Shown piece by piece: positions 23,510-34,445 of a DNA stretch of 64,000 nucleotides; position 1 is the first letter of the stretch, and the number at the start of each line of letters is the position of its first letter. Made by a program: the position numbers and the translations under genes. Source of the stretch: Clavulina sp. PMI_390 (Eukaryota > Basidiomycota > Agaricomycetes > Cantharellales > Hydnaceae); assembly GCA_015039315.1 (NCBI GenBank), contig WIDE01000004.1, forward strand, positions 488,988 to 552,987, given 5' to 3'. Under the pieces are notes generated by a model. It worked only from the letters and a program-made list of their open reading frames with translations. It did not search any database and was not told the DNA's origin.

Positions 23510-25982
23510 TTACGAACTTCCATGGCTTGCTAGTACCCCAACATATTGCTCGAGTTCACGGACCTTGAACAACTTGTAAGGTTAGCACCCCGGCCTCGGA
23601 CAGACTCTTACCTTCGTTGCACCATCTCGCACAAGCTGAGAGATCGGACCTGTGTCGATGTACTGCGCTAGTTCTTCTGGACTATCAGTGAGGATGTTCT
23701 GACTAAAGACCGCCATACCGAGTTGAGCTAGCTGAAAGAAACCAGTCTTTTCGCGCCAAGGCTGTAGCAGTGGTCCTGAGTATTTATAGGAGCCCCAGTG
23801 TCCCAAGAATATTCCACATGCCGAGCGATCACCACCCATGCTGACAGCTCGTGGTTTCACCCTCTTCTCAGCAGAAATATGCACCTCGTCGAGCCAGTTT
23901 CGTCCGTCAAAGGCGTCCCTGTAGGCAGTAGATATCTTCGTCGCATCAACCGCGAGGCAGTAGTTCGAATAAGTCCGGTCCTTGAGGTAATCTTCCACTT
24001 CCGAGCCACCGAGTCCAATATGACCCTCGCTCACAAGTTTACTGACCTAGCGCATAGACGATTATGAAGGCAGCCACAACACTGGAGGGAAGAGCTGACC
24101 ACTCCGCCAAGTAATAACAAGACCTTGGGGTTGATATCGTAGAGGATTGCACGGAGTCGTACTAGTAGAGGTGCCATGTCGTTTGCGTCGCAGCCCAAGG
24201 CCCAGACGTCGGCAAAGGAGCCACACTCCTCGCTGAGCATGTCAGGCGAGACATCGGCAGGAATACCTTCTCGGAACAAGGGATTGAGAATGCCTCCTGT
24301 CCACTCAAATGCCACACTGCGAGGACGAGGATAATGCCCAGCTAAGCAAGTGGCCCAGTGCCTCAAGTCAAACTTACGAGTGTCCGGTTCCCGTATGACG
24401 CTCGAACGTCGTCTGAGTGCCTTTCTGTACCACCTTTGTCGGATCTTTAGCGATGATAACATGCGAGACGGAGCCATCGGCAAGGAGTCGAACGTTAATG
24501 CAGTCGTCGTTTATCCTGGATAGAAAGTCTTCTGAAGTCTTGAGCCCATGTTTCTCCTCGTACCATTGAGCAAGATGTTGGTTGCTGCGCTTGATATTAT
24601 TCGCCTTGAAAGCGTCGATTTTCCCTTTGGCGAGGATCGACGTGGATGGAAGAGCCTAAAAAATAGGTGAGATGAAGTCAGAGACGATGAGGAAGACTGC
24701 GCACATCTCGGAGCGTCTGCTTTATACTCTCGGGTAAGCGTGCAGGGGAGAAGTTCCCTGCATCAAATCCACCCCGAGCAACATTTCTACCAAGAGGTCC
24801 CAATAGTACGACCCAGAGTTTCTCCCAATAGGTTGTCAGAGGGATTCCCGATGCTGTATACCCGAGGTTTGATACCTCCGTCCATTCGCCGACTGATTCA
24901 GCTAAAGCCTCGCCCTCGTCCTCGCCCTCGTCCTCACCCTCGCCCTCGTCCTCACCCTCGCCCTCGTCCTCATCTATATCCTCGCTCGTTTCTTCTTCCC
25001 CGCCCGGGGGTGTATCCTGCCCACCGTCAAGCTCTCGAATCAAGAGCATATTCAACGTCTTCTTCCCACGATTAGAGCGCGACCTTGATTCGTCCCTGTC
25101 TGCGCGTTTCGCAGCAGAGTTCTTGGTCATTCCAGCATACCAGATCGGTGTAAGGGCTCCGTCGTCCTTCCCAGCTAATCCTAGTTCCATAGCAGTGAGC
25201 TTCGTAGTGGCCGCAGGACGTTTGATCTTGAGGGACTTGATAGCAGCTTTGAGCTCGCCAACGGTTGTCCACCGCTCTCTGATATATTGACGCTTTTCCC
25301 CTGGAGCCAGAGCCAATACACCTCCCTCACCGCTGTTGAAATCTAAAGCCCGAGGGTATTTCGTGAAACTGAAAGGAGACCCGGAGCGACGGTGTTCGAT
25401 AAAGTCATGAATGACGGCGAGGGTGTTTTGACGCTCAGGAGCGTCAATTGCATCTCCTAGTTCCAAGGGGAATTGGTCGAGTTCGACGTCTTCGTCCTCT
25501 AGGTATCGATTAAGCTCCATCATAATATCGCGACAAGAGTAGACATCATATATCTGCTTTATGAGGTTGCTGTAGCGTTCGTGGGCCTTGTTCCCCAGTT
25601 CGGTCGCCCGATTGAGAGCTTCCTCGAATGCGAGTTTCTTGGGCTTTTTGGCGTCGGTCTCCCGTCTGATCGCTGAGCTGTCGGGCGTGTTAGGCGCTGA
25701 ACTAGAAGTGGAGGCTGAAGTCGAGAGCAATATTGACGAAGACTCGGGGTCGTTGTGAGAATGTAAGCCGGATGAGTCACTTGAGAGCGAGCTGGAGAAT
25801 GAATGAGAAAGAGACAGTGAAGAAGCTGATGTGGGAGGGGGAAGAAGTACGAGAGAGGGCTCAGGGTGCAGCCTGCGACGCTTAGGCGTTGATGGTCGGG
25901 ATTTTGAGCGGGAAGCTGAAAGATTGTTAATTGGAGAGTCAGAGGACGGCGGTCGGGTAGCAGCAGTGGGAGGTTCCGACAA
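23510..25982 (-). CDS. Large hypothetical protein, no recognised domain
   Basis: The sequence splices cleanly. A long first visible exon (to about 24705) has a Ser-rich basic N-terminal third (SKSRPSTPKRRRLHPEPS), a helical stretch (ALNRATELGNKAHERYSNLI), and a Glu/Asp-Gly repeat at about 24903-24975. It joins to LPSTSILAKGKIDAFKANNI, then through introns at about 24316-24380 (CACTC|GTAAGT) and 24040-24115 to LVSEGHIGLGGSEVEDYLKD, YCLAVDATKISTAYRDAF, RAVSMGGDRSACGIFLGHWG and ILTDSPEELAQYIDTGPISQ. A last short exon gives LFKVRELEQYVGV and a stop at 23510. About 750 residues. The frame is open beyond 25982 without an ATG to about 26190; a Met exon MHPNNIISAKRILSQ lies near 26170-26215 but its phase does not fit, so the start is unresolved. 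I do not recognise the family. Confidence 0.6.
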
Positions 25983-26652
25983 GGAGGCCTGGAGGGGTCG
26001 TGATTTGAAGCCAAGGATGCCTCCAAAGGATGGAGCAATAGTAGGGACAAAATTGGCCCATGGGACGGCGGCTAATCTTGATGGCGCTGCATCTTGAAGG
26101 TCGTTTTGAGAGAGTAAAGAGAGATGGCCATAAGTGACTATTATGCGAAAGTAGAATGTTGGAGGTTTACCTGCGAGAGAATTCGCTTTGCGCTGATGAT
26201 GTTATTGGGATGCATGGAGTCTATGAGCTAATTGGGAAGGCGAAGAAGCGGAGAAGGCACCTTGATTGGCTGAGACACGATGCAAGGCACGATTGACGCG
26301 ACCGTTTGTTCGCACTCCATGCTTGGTGGATTGACGTGCGAGCATATCGGTATTTTTGAAGGTTGAGAAGGAATAGTAAACAGACCAGTGAGTTCAACAT
26401 ACCCCAGGGGCATTAGAGACAAAAGCAGAACGATATGCTCAATCGGTCGAATTGGCAAATCATGGTAATTGTGATGTCGACTAACCTGTACCTCCACGCG
26501 TGAGAAATTATCAAGGGGAGCTCGCTATATTCTATTTTGAGTTTCTCACGAGTCTTTTGCGCGTAAATGAGAAGACCGACGGTCACTCGCTGTGTGCAGT
26601 CACCCCTGTCACGTCACAAAAATTTGGGTCTCGCGCCTCCCAACTCTGCCAA
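25983..26652. promoter_or_regulatory. Divergent upstream region, unknown gene (-) and bL19m (+)
   Basis: Holds the unresolved 5' end of the minus-strand hypothetical gene and the bL19m promoter. The boundary of the candidate insertion (CCGACGG at 26576-26582) lies only 70 bases upstream of the bL19m ATG, so the insertion would have replaced the ancestral head-to-head promoter with BAR by new sequence. Confidence 0.4.
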
Positions 26653-27210
26653 ATGCAAGCCCAGCGCGCGTTCTCGACGCTTTCCAGGCGGGCTGCAGCT
26701 GCCCAGCCTGCTATGATCAAAGCTGCCCCCTCCACGGCTCCTTACATTTTCTCAAAGACGGCGAAAGCTGCTGACGCTCCTCCCACACCTCTCCCCGCCA
26801 AACTTCTCAAGGGCGTTGGGCTAATGACCCATCTCCGCGAAACCCTACCGACCAGCACCACCAAACAAATCCTCGACAATTACGTCAACCCAGAAAGCCC
26901 CACTTCTCTAACACCAGGCTCTGTCGTGTCTGTCACATATGAAGGAGGTTCCTTTGCTGGTGTCCTTATTAGCCTACGACGCAAGGGCGTTGATACTTCG
27001 TTTACGCTCCGAAACGTCATTCAGCGAACGGGTGTTGAGATGCGCTTTACTGTGGGCTCCCCAATGATCAAGGATATCCGAGTAATATCGCGAGCTGGTG
27101 GCAATGGGCCAAGAGATGGAAAGAGGACAAGACGAGCGAAACTATTCTATCTCCGTGACCAGCCATCCAAGATGACAGCTATTTCTGCGGCTGTCAGAAA
27201 AGCCACATAA
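26653..27210 (+). CDS. IMG1: Mitochondrial large-subunit ribosomal protein bL19m
   Basis: Component of the mitochondrial 54S ribosomal subunit. A single exon of 185 residues starting MQAQRAFSTLSRRAAAAQ, an Arg/Ala-rich presequence. The conserved L19 core follows: PGSVVSVTYEGGSFAGVLIS, RRKGVDTSFTLRNVIQRTGV, EMRFTVGSPMIKDIRVI. The ATG at 26653 is chosen over an upstream in-frame Leu/Val start because the presequence begins here. The same promoter and start are duplicated at 20921-21019. The core is complete and looks functional. Confidence 0.92.
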   Translation: MQAQRAFSTLSRRAAAAQPAMIKAAPSTAPYIFSKTAKAADAPPTPLPAKLLKGVGLMTHLRETLPTSTTKQILDNYVNPESPTSLTPGSVVSVTYEGGSFAGVLISLRRKGVDTSFTLRNVIQRTGVEMRFTVGSPMIKDIRVISRAGGNGPRDGKRTRRAKLFYLRDQPSKMTAISAAVRKAT

Positions 27211-28660
27211 TTCCCCTATATTACTTTAATAATGGTATGTTCAGGCCATATCCAGCTCTATCTGTGCCACCGCGGTCTAACCATAGCATTCACGCAGGCA
27301 TTTTGCTATAATTTTGTATTGGGTCGTGAGCTAGTGTAGCCTCCCAGTACTTCAGGCTTCTGCTTGGCACAATTGCTATTCAACATGTCCCCACTTTACC
27401 TCATGATCTCATTATTCCCTGCGAATGGGACACGTGCGTTGCGCGGTAGCATGTATTCTCGTGATACTGGAAACCTCAAGCAACGGCCCAGTCCTCTGCT
27501 TTGATCTCTGACCCTTCTTTTCTCATTTCAGGCTGACATTCTGTTGTCACGCTTCGCCGTTTGGTGTAAGAACTTTGACCTTGCGCGTCGCCGGAAGCGA
27601 GCTCCTGTTGATAGGAGTCATTACTGATGGACTGGAACGGCCTTATGGGCGCGCGTTCAGTAGGTCGCTGTTCAAAGCCTGCGCTCGGCTTTCACGTGCA
27701 TGTTGACTCGGCGGCTCGTGTGATATCCTCCTGCTCCACTTCACTCGGTGCAGATCGTCAGTATCAAAGAATTCCCGATCCTCGCTTGCAGACTTATTAG
27801 AGGGCGGGCAAAAGAGAGACGACGGTTTCGAAATTCGTAACTTTCTGCGCAGCTTCTCGCTTGTTCCCAAGAAGGTTTTGAACAGATGGACGCGCCATTC
27901 CGTAACAAGAAGATGTGAGCCGCGCTGCACCAGAACCCTGCAGGTTGGACCGTTCCGTACGTGCCCTGCACTTCTTGTTACAAGCCACCCAGTCATGCGC
28001 TACCAGGCCTTGGCTTCGAACCTCCCCAGTGCCGGGGAAATTTCGAGTTCGGAGCGCTCAGATGACTCGGAACTTCGACAAGTTTAGTCAAACTGTGGCT
28101 GTCATAAGCAGCCTAGAGCAAGACAAAGTCTCGCGTGGTGGGCATCAAGACTCCGACCGAACCCGTGGGCAGAGAAGCATAGCCTTGCCAACATTTCATA
28201 TCGTATGTAAAGTTCTGCAGGTGGTTGAATAGGCGTAGCTTTGGATGTTGCTGCGCGTCTGTAGATACATACCTCCGGAAATATAACTAAAGCCACATTA
28301 CATTGTCCCGGAGGAGATGTCTTATCCCCGCGCCTCTGCTGTGCTCTGAATCCGGACCAGAGTACTCCTCCTAATCAGCTCCCGCAGCGTTTTTTCTCGG
28401 GATCGGGTTCAGATAACGGGGCCCGGGCGCAATCAAGCGCGACACACAAAAGGGGAGCCTGGGAACAGCTCACATAAACAAGCAGACACAGCCAACCTGA
28501 GCACACTTCTTCTTTCCTCCGAGCCCTCGAACGTATAGCAGCAGCCGTCTTGCAGACCGTGCTCGACACCGAGCGCCGGGCGCTTTCCTTATCTCTTTCG
28601 TTCCTCTCCTCCTTCTTGCTCCCCCTCTAGTCGTCCCAGCCAGCCTTGGCAGGCTGCTCC
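27211..28660. other. Long intergenic region upstream of the histidine kinase
   Basis: About 1.45 kb. Short open frames exist on both strands, but none has protein-like composition, splice-supported extension or a recognisable domain. The last 150 bases before the kinase ATG are CT-rich (5' UTR-like). I see no tRNA or repeat. Confidence 0.5.
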
Positions 28661-31600
28661 ATGGATGAGGCCCCAGCGACCCCACTCGGTGTGGCCTCGG
28701 CACATCAGAAGGGGTCTTTCTCAGAAGCTGTGAAGAATGGATATAGTGCGTCCTTGGAATAAAAGCCCTGTGCTACTTCAATCTCAACTTTGGACTGTGC
28801 TTTATCTTCCTACAGAGGCTTTTGTTGCTCGTCTACACCCTCCCCCTCCTCTCGACTCTGAACCCGACAGTGAGGATGGCGACCCCGCATCCACTGAGAT
28901 GCAACGGTTCTCTACGGCCCATACTGTTGTTGATGAAGGGACGATTGTGGATGTAGTCGTTGTGGACAACGATGGCTTCAAATGCTACAAGGCAGCCCCA
29001 CCTGTGGAGCCTGCCTCGGCCGATCAGTACAACACTACCCGCAAGTCTAGCGACAAGAGCGATGCCTTCAGCGTCAATACCGACGTGGAAATGAATGATA
29101 TCGCTGGCCGAGACCACTCTTTGCCTTGGAACCGCAAGGAGTCGTGGCGCCGATTCCTCGGGTGGCATCATGTGCAAAAGTTTGGGCTACTGACTGAGAA
29201 GCAACAGAGCCTGGAAGATAGTTACTGGAGAGAGCGCTGGTATGTCAGCCTAGCCGATCATGCCCCTTCATCGGCATTTCTCCTTTGCCCTTCGCGTGGC
29301 CGAAGCAATGTCTCTAACGCCGTTCATTGTGCCTGGATCTATAGGTTCAGCACCAAACGCATGAGCCTGCTAGGGTAAGCCTGCTATTACAGAAGCTACG
29401 CCGCGCGGAAACTAACGAGCGATTTTCCAGTGGCCTCTGGCTTGTTCTCAATTGGGTCCTAGCCGTCTCCTTTGCTCGCAAGCCCTTCAACAAAATGGAT
29501 AATATCTACTATTATCTAGTTAGTGCATCTTCAACCTGTGCTCCCTTACATCGACACGATTTATTGACTAAAAATTCACCAGGTTTCTCCTATTTTTGTC
29601 CTTCCCATCCCGATCTTCATTATGGAGGACAAACCGAGCGGCGGACGCTCATGGCTTTACCAAATATGGCTTCTATGTGCAACATGGAGTTTGTGCGTGC
29701 ACCACAACGTTAGCTCACTTGCACTTGGCACTCACAAACTCCCTATAGTGCGGTATTCAGTGTACTAGATGGATTCATGTGTGGGTTTTTTGGTGGCGCT
29801 CGACTTATGACATGCGCCGACAATGACTTCGTGTGTTCTCTCTCTCTCTCTCGTCGCGGTTCGAGAAATTCACTGACTATTTTGCCTCAGTTCAATATTG
29901 TCTACTACGCCTGTGCCTTACCAGCCATCGCCTTGTTTTCGCTCCATGGGAACAGGCTGTTTTCGCTTGTCGCTGTTATCATTTTCCTCCTGCTGCTCAT
30001 CATCTTGATGTACGTGAGGCATATGTCGTCGACTGCTGGTCAAGCTGATTTCTTTTTGGCGTTATGCAGTGTACCACTCCGAACTAGCTTTCTCCGCCAC
30101 GTCATTGAGATTGGAGGATTTCATGCCTTCCTCCTCTACACCAATTATGTGAGTCGCTTCGATGTTCTCATCTCTACCCCCGTACTCCGTGTTGATCCGT
30201 GTTGCGCTCAGAACCGTGAAATTGTGCGTGCCTGATTCTCGAACATTGATGGCCCGCTCGTCTTCTATCGTAACTGTGCTTACACCGCGTGGCGTTCTTG
30301 CAGGCCAGTCGCAGGACATTTGTTCTCAAGGAGCAAATAAAGGTTCAGGTAAGTTATCTTCCCACGTATCCATGAACGTTGCGAGAGAAGGAAGACTCAT
30401 GGAACGATGACCCTGAATAGTTCCGCTCGAAACAACGGGCGCAGGTGGCTGAGCGACAAGAAGCTGATTCGAAGCGGTGCGTTGCTGCTCGTGTTAGCCA
30501 ACCCCTGGAGATCAGATCTGGCTAAAGGTTTCTATCTCCCACAGACGGTTGATGAATTACGTATTCCACGAGGTGAATTCCAAGAACGTCCTGCATACCA
30601 CGGTCTATCCTAACAAATTTAATATTAGGTCCGCGTGCCGCTGAACACTGCAAGTGCGTCGTGTAACGAACACTCCGTGATTACTCTGTGCTGATTTTTA
30701 CAACACCTTAGCCCTTGCATTTGAGAATATTGAGGCCAGTGGAATCATGACCAAAGAACTTTCTTTGGAATTCACTGCGCTGAAAGGGTCCTTGGGCATG
30801 ATGAGCCAGGTGCTCTCGGATATTCTCGACTTGTAAGTTTTCTCTTCGATTTGGTTGAAATCAATGGACTGATTACATCTAATTCAGTAACAAAATGGAC
30901 GCGGGACAACTGGTTACTGTTGAACGACCCTACCACTTACACAAAGCGATTCGATCCATGATGCCGGGCGCAGAACTGACGGCTAATAGTCGCGGTATCA
31001 AAGTGCATCTTGATCTTGACGAAAGGGTTGACACTGTTGCCCGCCGAGCGATCCTCGCGCAACAGGGCCTCCCTGAGGCTGAGATCGAACGACGTTTCGC
31101 AGACCCTAGCATTCCCAATGATGGACTCGTGTCTGGTGACGAGATGCGTCTCAGGCAGATATTGTCCAACTTTATCACCAACGCCATCAAGTTCAATGTC
31201 CCAGGTCCTGACGCTCATGTAACTGTGCGGACTCGGCTCATCCGCCCAACAGAGGAGGCTGATGATCCCCTCACACTTCTCGCGCACGATAGCAATGGTA
31301 GTGCGGGCACCGAGGATACGGAAAGCGATTCTTCGTCTTCCCGCAATGGGCAGCGGCCTGGGTCTTCTGGATCTTCGGGCTCAAAGCCTGGCGAGTTCTA
31401 TGAAAAGAAGAGCAAGCCCACCAAAATGGCTAGAGCTCGTAGATTGGATCAAATAGTGGTTCGATTTGAAGTTGAGGATTCAGGTGAATATCTTACTCTC
31501 GACTAGTAAACCCTCAACTAATGCCCCTGTCTCTTCGCCAGGCGTATCCGTTCGACCTCAAGACCTCGTTAAAAACCGGCTGTTTTCTGTATGTTTCCCC

Positions 31601-33219
31601 CTTCCCATCCTAATGCCCTCCGAAGCTGACTTTTGATTATAGCCTTTCATTCAAACCGAGATTGGACGAACCCAAGGTGGCAAGGTATATCTATGTTTCT
31701 ACCACACTCCCTTTCCCCTACTCACAAAATGTCTTAGGGTACCGGCCTTGGTCTGGCGCTGGTACGCCACATTGTCGCCCTTAGTGGAGGTCGTCTGGGT
31801 GTCATCAGTCAGAAAGGCGTCGGGTCCACGTTCTGGTTTGAGCTTGCTTTTGGTGTTGGTCAACGAGCTCTACGCGAGCCGAGTTGGCCAGCTATTGCTT
31901 TGGGCACTCCTGTCGCCTTTGGCTTCCAATTCCCCCGAATGGCTCCGTCACCTGAAGCTTCAGATATTGCACCTACTCCGTCAACCTTCGAAGCAAAACC
32001 TACTGCTGATAGTCCGATTGACTATCTCACTTTCCCTCATACCCGTCCTGGAAACGGCCATCTCCGACATACACCTGATCTTAAACCACCCCCTCTATCA
32101 CACAGTCCTGGTGGACAATCTCCCATGCCTCAAACACCATCACTTCCAACAGAGCCAACCTCGCCTGCCACGCCTACCTTGGTGTCTCAACCCCAATCTC
32201 CAACCACAGTACAACCCCTTGCTACAATGCCTGAAAACAGCGTCCTAGCTTCCACCCCACACCCACCCCGCCAAGAACGACCGACCTTCATAGCCATCCC
32301 AGAACAATCATCGCTAGGGCCTCCAACTGCCTCCACTCCGACGGCGTATTCGTCCAGCTCAGTGCAATACCCTTCCTCCGAATCCACCATTGTCTCTCCT
32401 CCGTCAGTGTCGTCAATCAAACCACAACCTGCACTACCTGTTCCTCCATCTATAGCAGCCACATTATCTCCCAAACCCAAAACTAAAATAGGAGAGGGGC
32501 TCCGTGCCCTAGTAGTGGACGATGATCTCCTGACAAGGAGGCTGATGAGTCGAATGCTCGAGCGCCTGGGTTGCAGCGTCGATACGGCAGAGGATGGCTA
32601 CGCTGGTTTGCAAATTCTTTTGATGGGCAAGCGTGGGCCGTCTCCTAGTACGGCCGCAAATGCGTATGGGAAACCGGCGGACTTTGTTGTTCCTGATGGG
32701 TGTGACGTGATGAAGCTTGAGAATACGTATCAGGTGCTGTTCGTGGATAATCAGATGCCTCGCCTGACAGGCGTGGAGATGGCCAAGCGTTTGCGCGCTC
32801 TTGGCCGAAAAGATATGTTTGGTACGTGGAAGCGATATTATTTCTAGATAGTCCTGACTGACCGAATTTCCGCAGTGGGTGTTACTGGCAACGCAATGAC
32901 TTCTGATCAGAACGAGTACCTATCTGCTGGTGCTGACATGTGAGTCTGACGAGCCTGTGCTTGTCGTGCACGATCTGAATTCTTTTTCGCCTGCAGAATC
33001 CTAACTAAACCTGTACGAGAAGAATGTCTGCGAGAAATGCTCGTGAGGGCTCGGGCGCGAGCAAACGGCACTTCTGTCTCGCCTACGGACACCCTACTAC
33101 CAAAGATTGCTGGTGGTATGGTTTTGAAACCAGAAAACGGTGTGACTGATCCACCCCAGGCTCCTGAGCCATCACACCCTCTCGCTCCTCCTCCTTCAAC
33201 AACTGTTGCAGTTTCGTGA
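28661..33219 (+). CDS. Transmembrane hybrid histidine kinase
   Basis: Two-component sensor kinase with its own receiver, likely feeding a phosphorelay. The start MDEAPATPLGVASAHQKGSF joins after a 72-nt intron to FVARLHPPPPLDSEP. The N-terminal half has several hydrophobic segments, for example FNIVYYACALPAIALFSL and LVAVIIFLLLLIIL, so the input domain is membrane-embedded. The phosphoacceptor box, assembled across an intron near 30575-30630, reads RLMNYVFHEVRVPLNTA. HATPase: N-box RLRQILSNFITNAIKFN, G1 EDSGVSVRPQD, G2 GKGTGLGLALVRHIV, F-box STFWFELAF. A Pro/Ser linker follows, then the receiver: LVVDDDLLTRRLM, phosphoacceptor Asp in VLFVDNQMPRLTG, VGVTGNAM, and the Lys of ILTKPVREECL. Ends at 33219. 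All catalytic residues appear present. More than twelve exons; limits in 29.4-30.6 kb are approximate. Confidence 0.9.
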
Positions 33220-33504
33220 TCTCATTTACTTTGTCTTCAGCTTCGTATCGTTATCTACACTCTTGGGCGCACGCAGTTTTTTCTTTTGGGTTTCGGTGCA
33301 TTTTTTTCTTTATTCAATCTGCATGCTCAATCTTCGTCGCATACTTCCCTGCCACTTACATCAATGTTACGTCGTCCCCTCGGTAGCTTGGGCTCGTCAC
33401 CTGTATTACTATCCCATACCTGCTCCATACCTTACCTACCAATTTAGTTGTGGCCTGTCACCCGTGACCTGTGTTGTCACGATCTACTCGCACCTCACGA
33501 AACG

Positions 33505-34070
33505 ATGTCTGGTGTAAGATTTTAGTTTGGTGGAACTCTTGCGATGTCTAAATTTACTGATATGATGATTATTTGCATTATTGTGTGCTAGGTCGCACCT
33601 GTGAACCCCAAGCCCTTCCTCCAGGAGCTCACTGGCAAGCCTGTGTTCGTGCGCTTAAAATGGGGGCTAGAATACAAGGGCTACCTCGTTAGCACCGACA
33701 GCTACATGAATCTTCAGGTATTTGTCGCCCTTTTTTCGTCAAGATCTGGGTTCTCTTGCTCATTCAACGATCGATGGTTGTGTCGCGTGCCTTACACCGC
33801 TCAGCTTGCAAATGCAGAGGAGTACCAAGACCAAAAATCGAACGGTCTACTCGGCGAGATCTTCATTCGGTGAGTTTCAATGTCATTCTTCCTATATTGC
33901 GTCTCTTATTCTGACTTTCATCTCTTCTGTAGGTGTAACAACGTCCTGTATATCATAAGTATCCATTCGGTCTATCCTGACATTGTTCTAACTCTGGTTC
34001 CCGTGCTGACTCTATATGATCTCTTTCCCTTGATCGTTAATACAGAGAGGCACCTAAAGAAGAAGACTAA
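33505..34070 (+). CDS. SMX3: Small nuclear ribonucleoprotein SmF
   Basis: Sm-ring subunit of spliceosomal snRNPs. Exons 33505-33513 (ATGTCTGGT), 33592-33717, 33805-33869, 33933-33954 and 34044-34070 give 82 residues, the normal size. Sm motif 1: [20 protein letters not shown] then NLQ; Sm motif 2: [14 protein letters not shown]. The last intron is odd. The family-standard ending [11 protein letters not shown] needs an intron from ATAAGT (33955) to AATAC (34043), that is AT-AC. A GT-AG alternative (33959-34047) gives the same length but LYIIKAPKEED. Both are in frame. Confidence 0.92.
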
Positions 34071-34445
34071 AGCGTGTTGCGTCGACAAATTCTCCCACTG
34101 AGCTGCTCTGATCACGGCCCCTGTGGTTCCGTTCTGCTTTCAGCACAGGTTCACTATTACCTTCATGTATATATCATCAGTGCCAAAACCATCATCTTGA
34201 CTCTTCTTACTCGGCGTTCCAGGAATTCCACTAGAGCTGCTGTATCGCGAGTTCCTTCACGTGAGATCTACCTCATGTGCCGATAGCTGTCATAGTTTGG
34301 TGTCGTCTCAGAAGGGCAAATAGGCCTCCCGGGATGGGCTGTTGCTGGGAGCAGCATGATCAAGACAAACGGTTGACTATGTAGGCTTGGAGAAGAGAAT
34401 CAGCTTAGTCAGCATGGGGTGGGTTCCCTCGATCCTGCATCCATC
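34071..34445. other. Intergenic region between SmF and SelW-like gene
   Basis: About 375 bases with no supported gene; presumably SmF 3' UTR and a short promoter. No repeats seen. Confidence 0.5.

Larger units (their letters stand above)
21957..26582. mobile_element. Candidate insertion of about 4.6 kb flanked by CCGACGG
   Basis: CCGACGG occurs at 21950-21956 and again at 26576-26582. The allele-like sequence at 20914-20922 has a single CCGACTG with BAR sequence on one side and bL19m promoter on the other. This is what an empty site and a filled site with a 7-base target-site duplication would look like. The segment carries a C2H2 finger array and an unrecognised protein. I see no terminal inverted repeats, long terminal repeats or known transposase, so the mobile nature is inference; an indel or misjoin is possible. 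Confidence 0.4.

Noticed and set aside
24903..24975. CRISPR-like or satellite repeat (alternating CCCTCGTCCTCG units)
   Set aside because: It is in frame and encodes a Glu/Asp-Gly acidic repeat of the hypothetical protein, so it is a coding low-complexity tract.
21957..26582. Classical DNA transposon or LTR element
   Set aside because: Comparing GAGCTGCAAACCAC at the left end with the reverse complement of the right end shows no inverted repeat, and no long terminal repeat, reverse transcriptase or known transposase motif is seen; kept only as an insertion candidate.
28005..28040. tRNA-like TTCGAA loop in GGAGGTTCGAAGCC (minus strand)
   Set aside because: The flanking bases cannot form the 5-bp T stem, and no anticodon or acceptor arms are present.
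27643..28232. Open frames of 105-117 codons on both strands upstream of the histidine kinase
   Set aside because: No domain, no conserved pattern, no supporting splice sites, and frames overlap one another on opposite strands.
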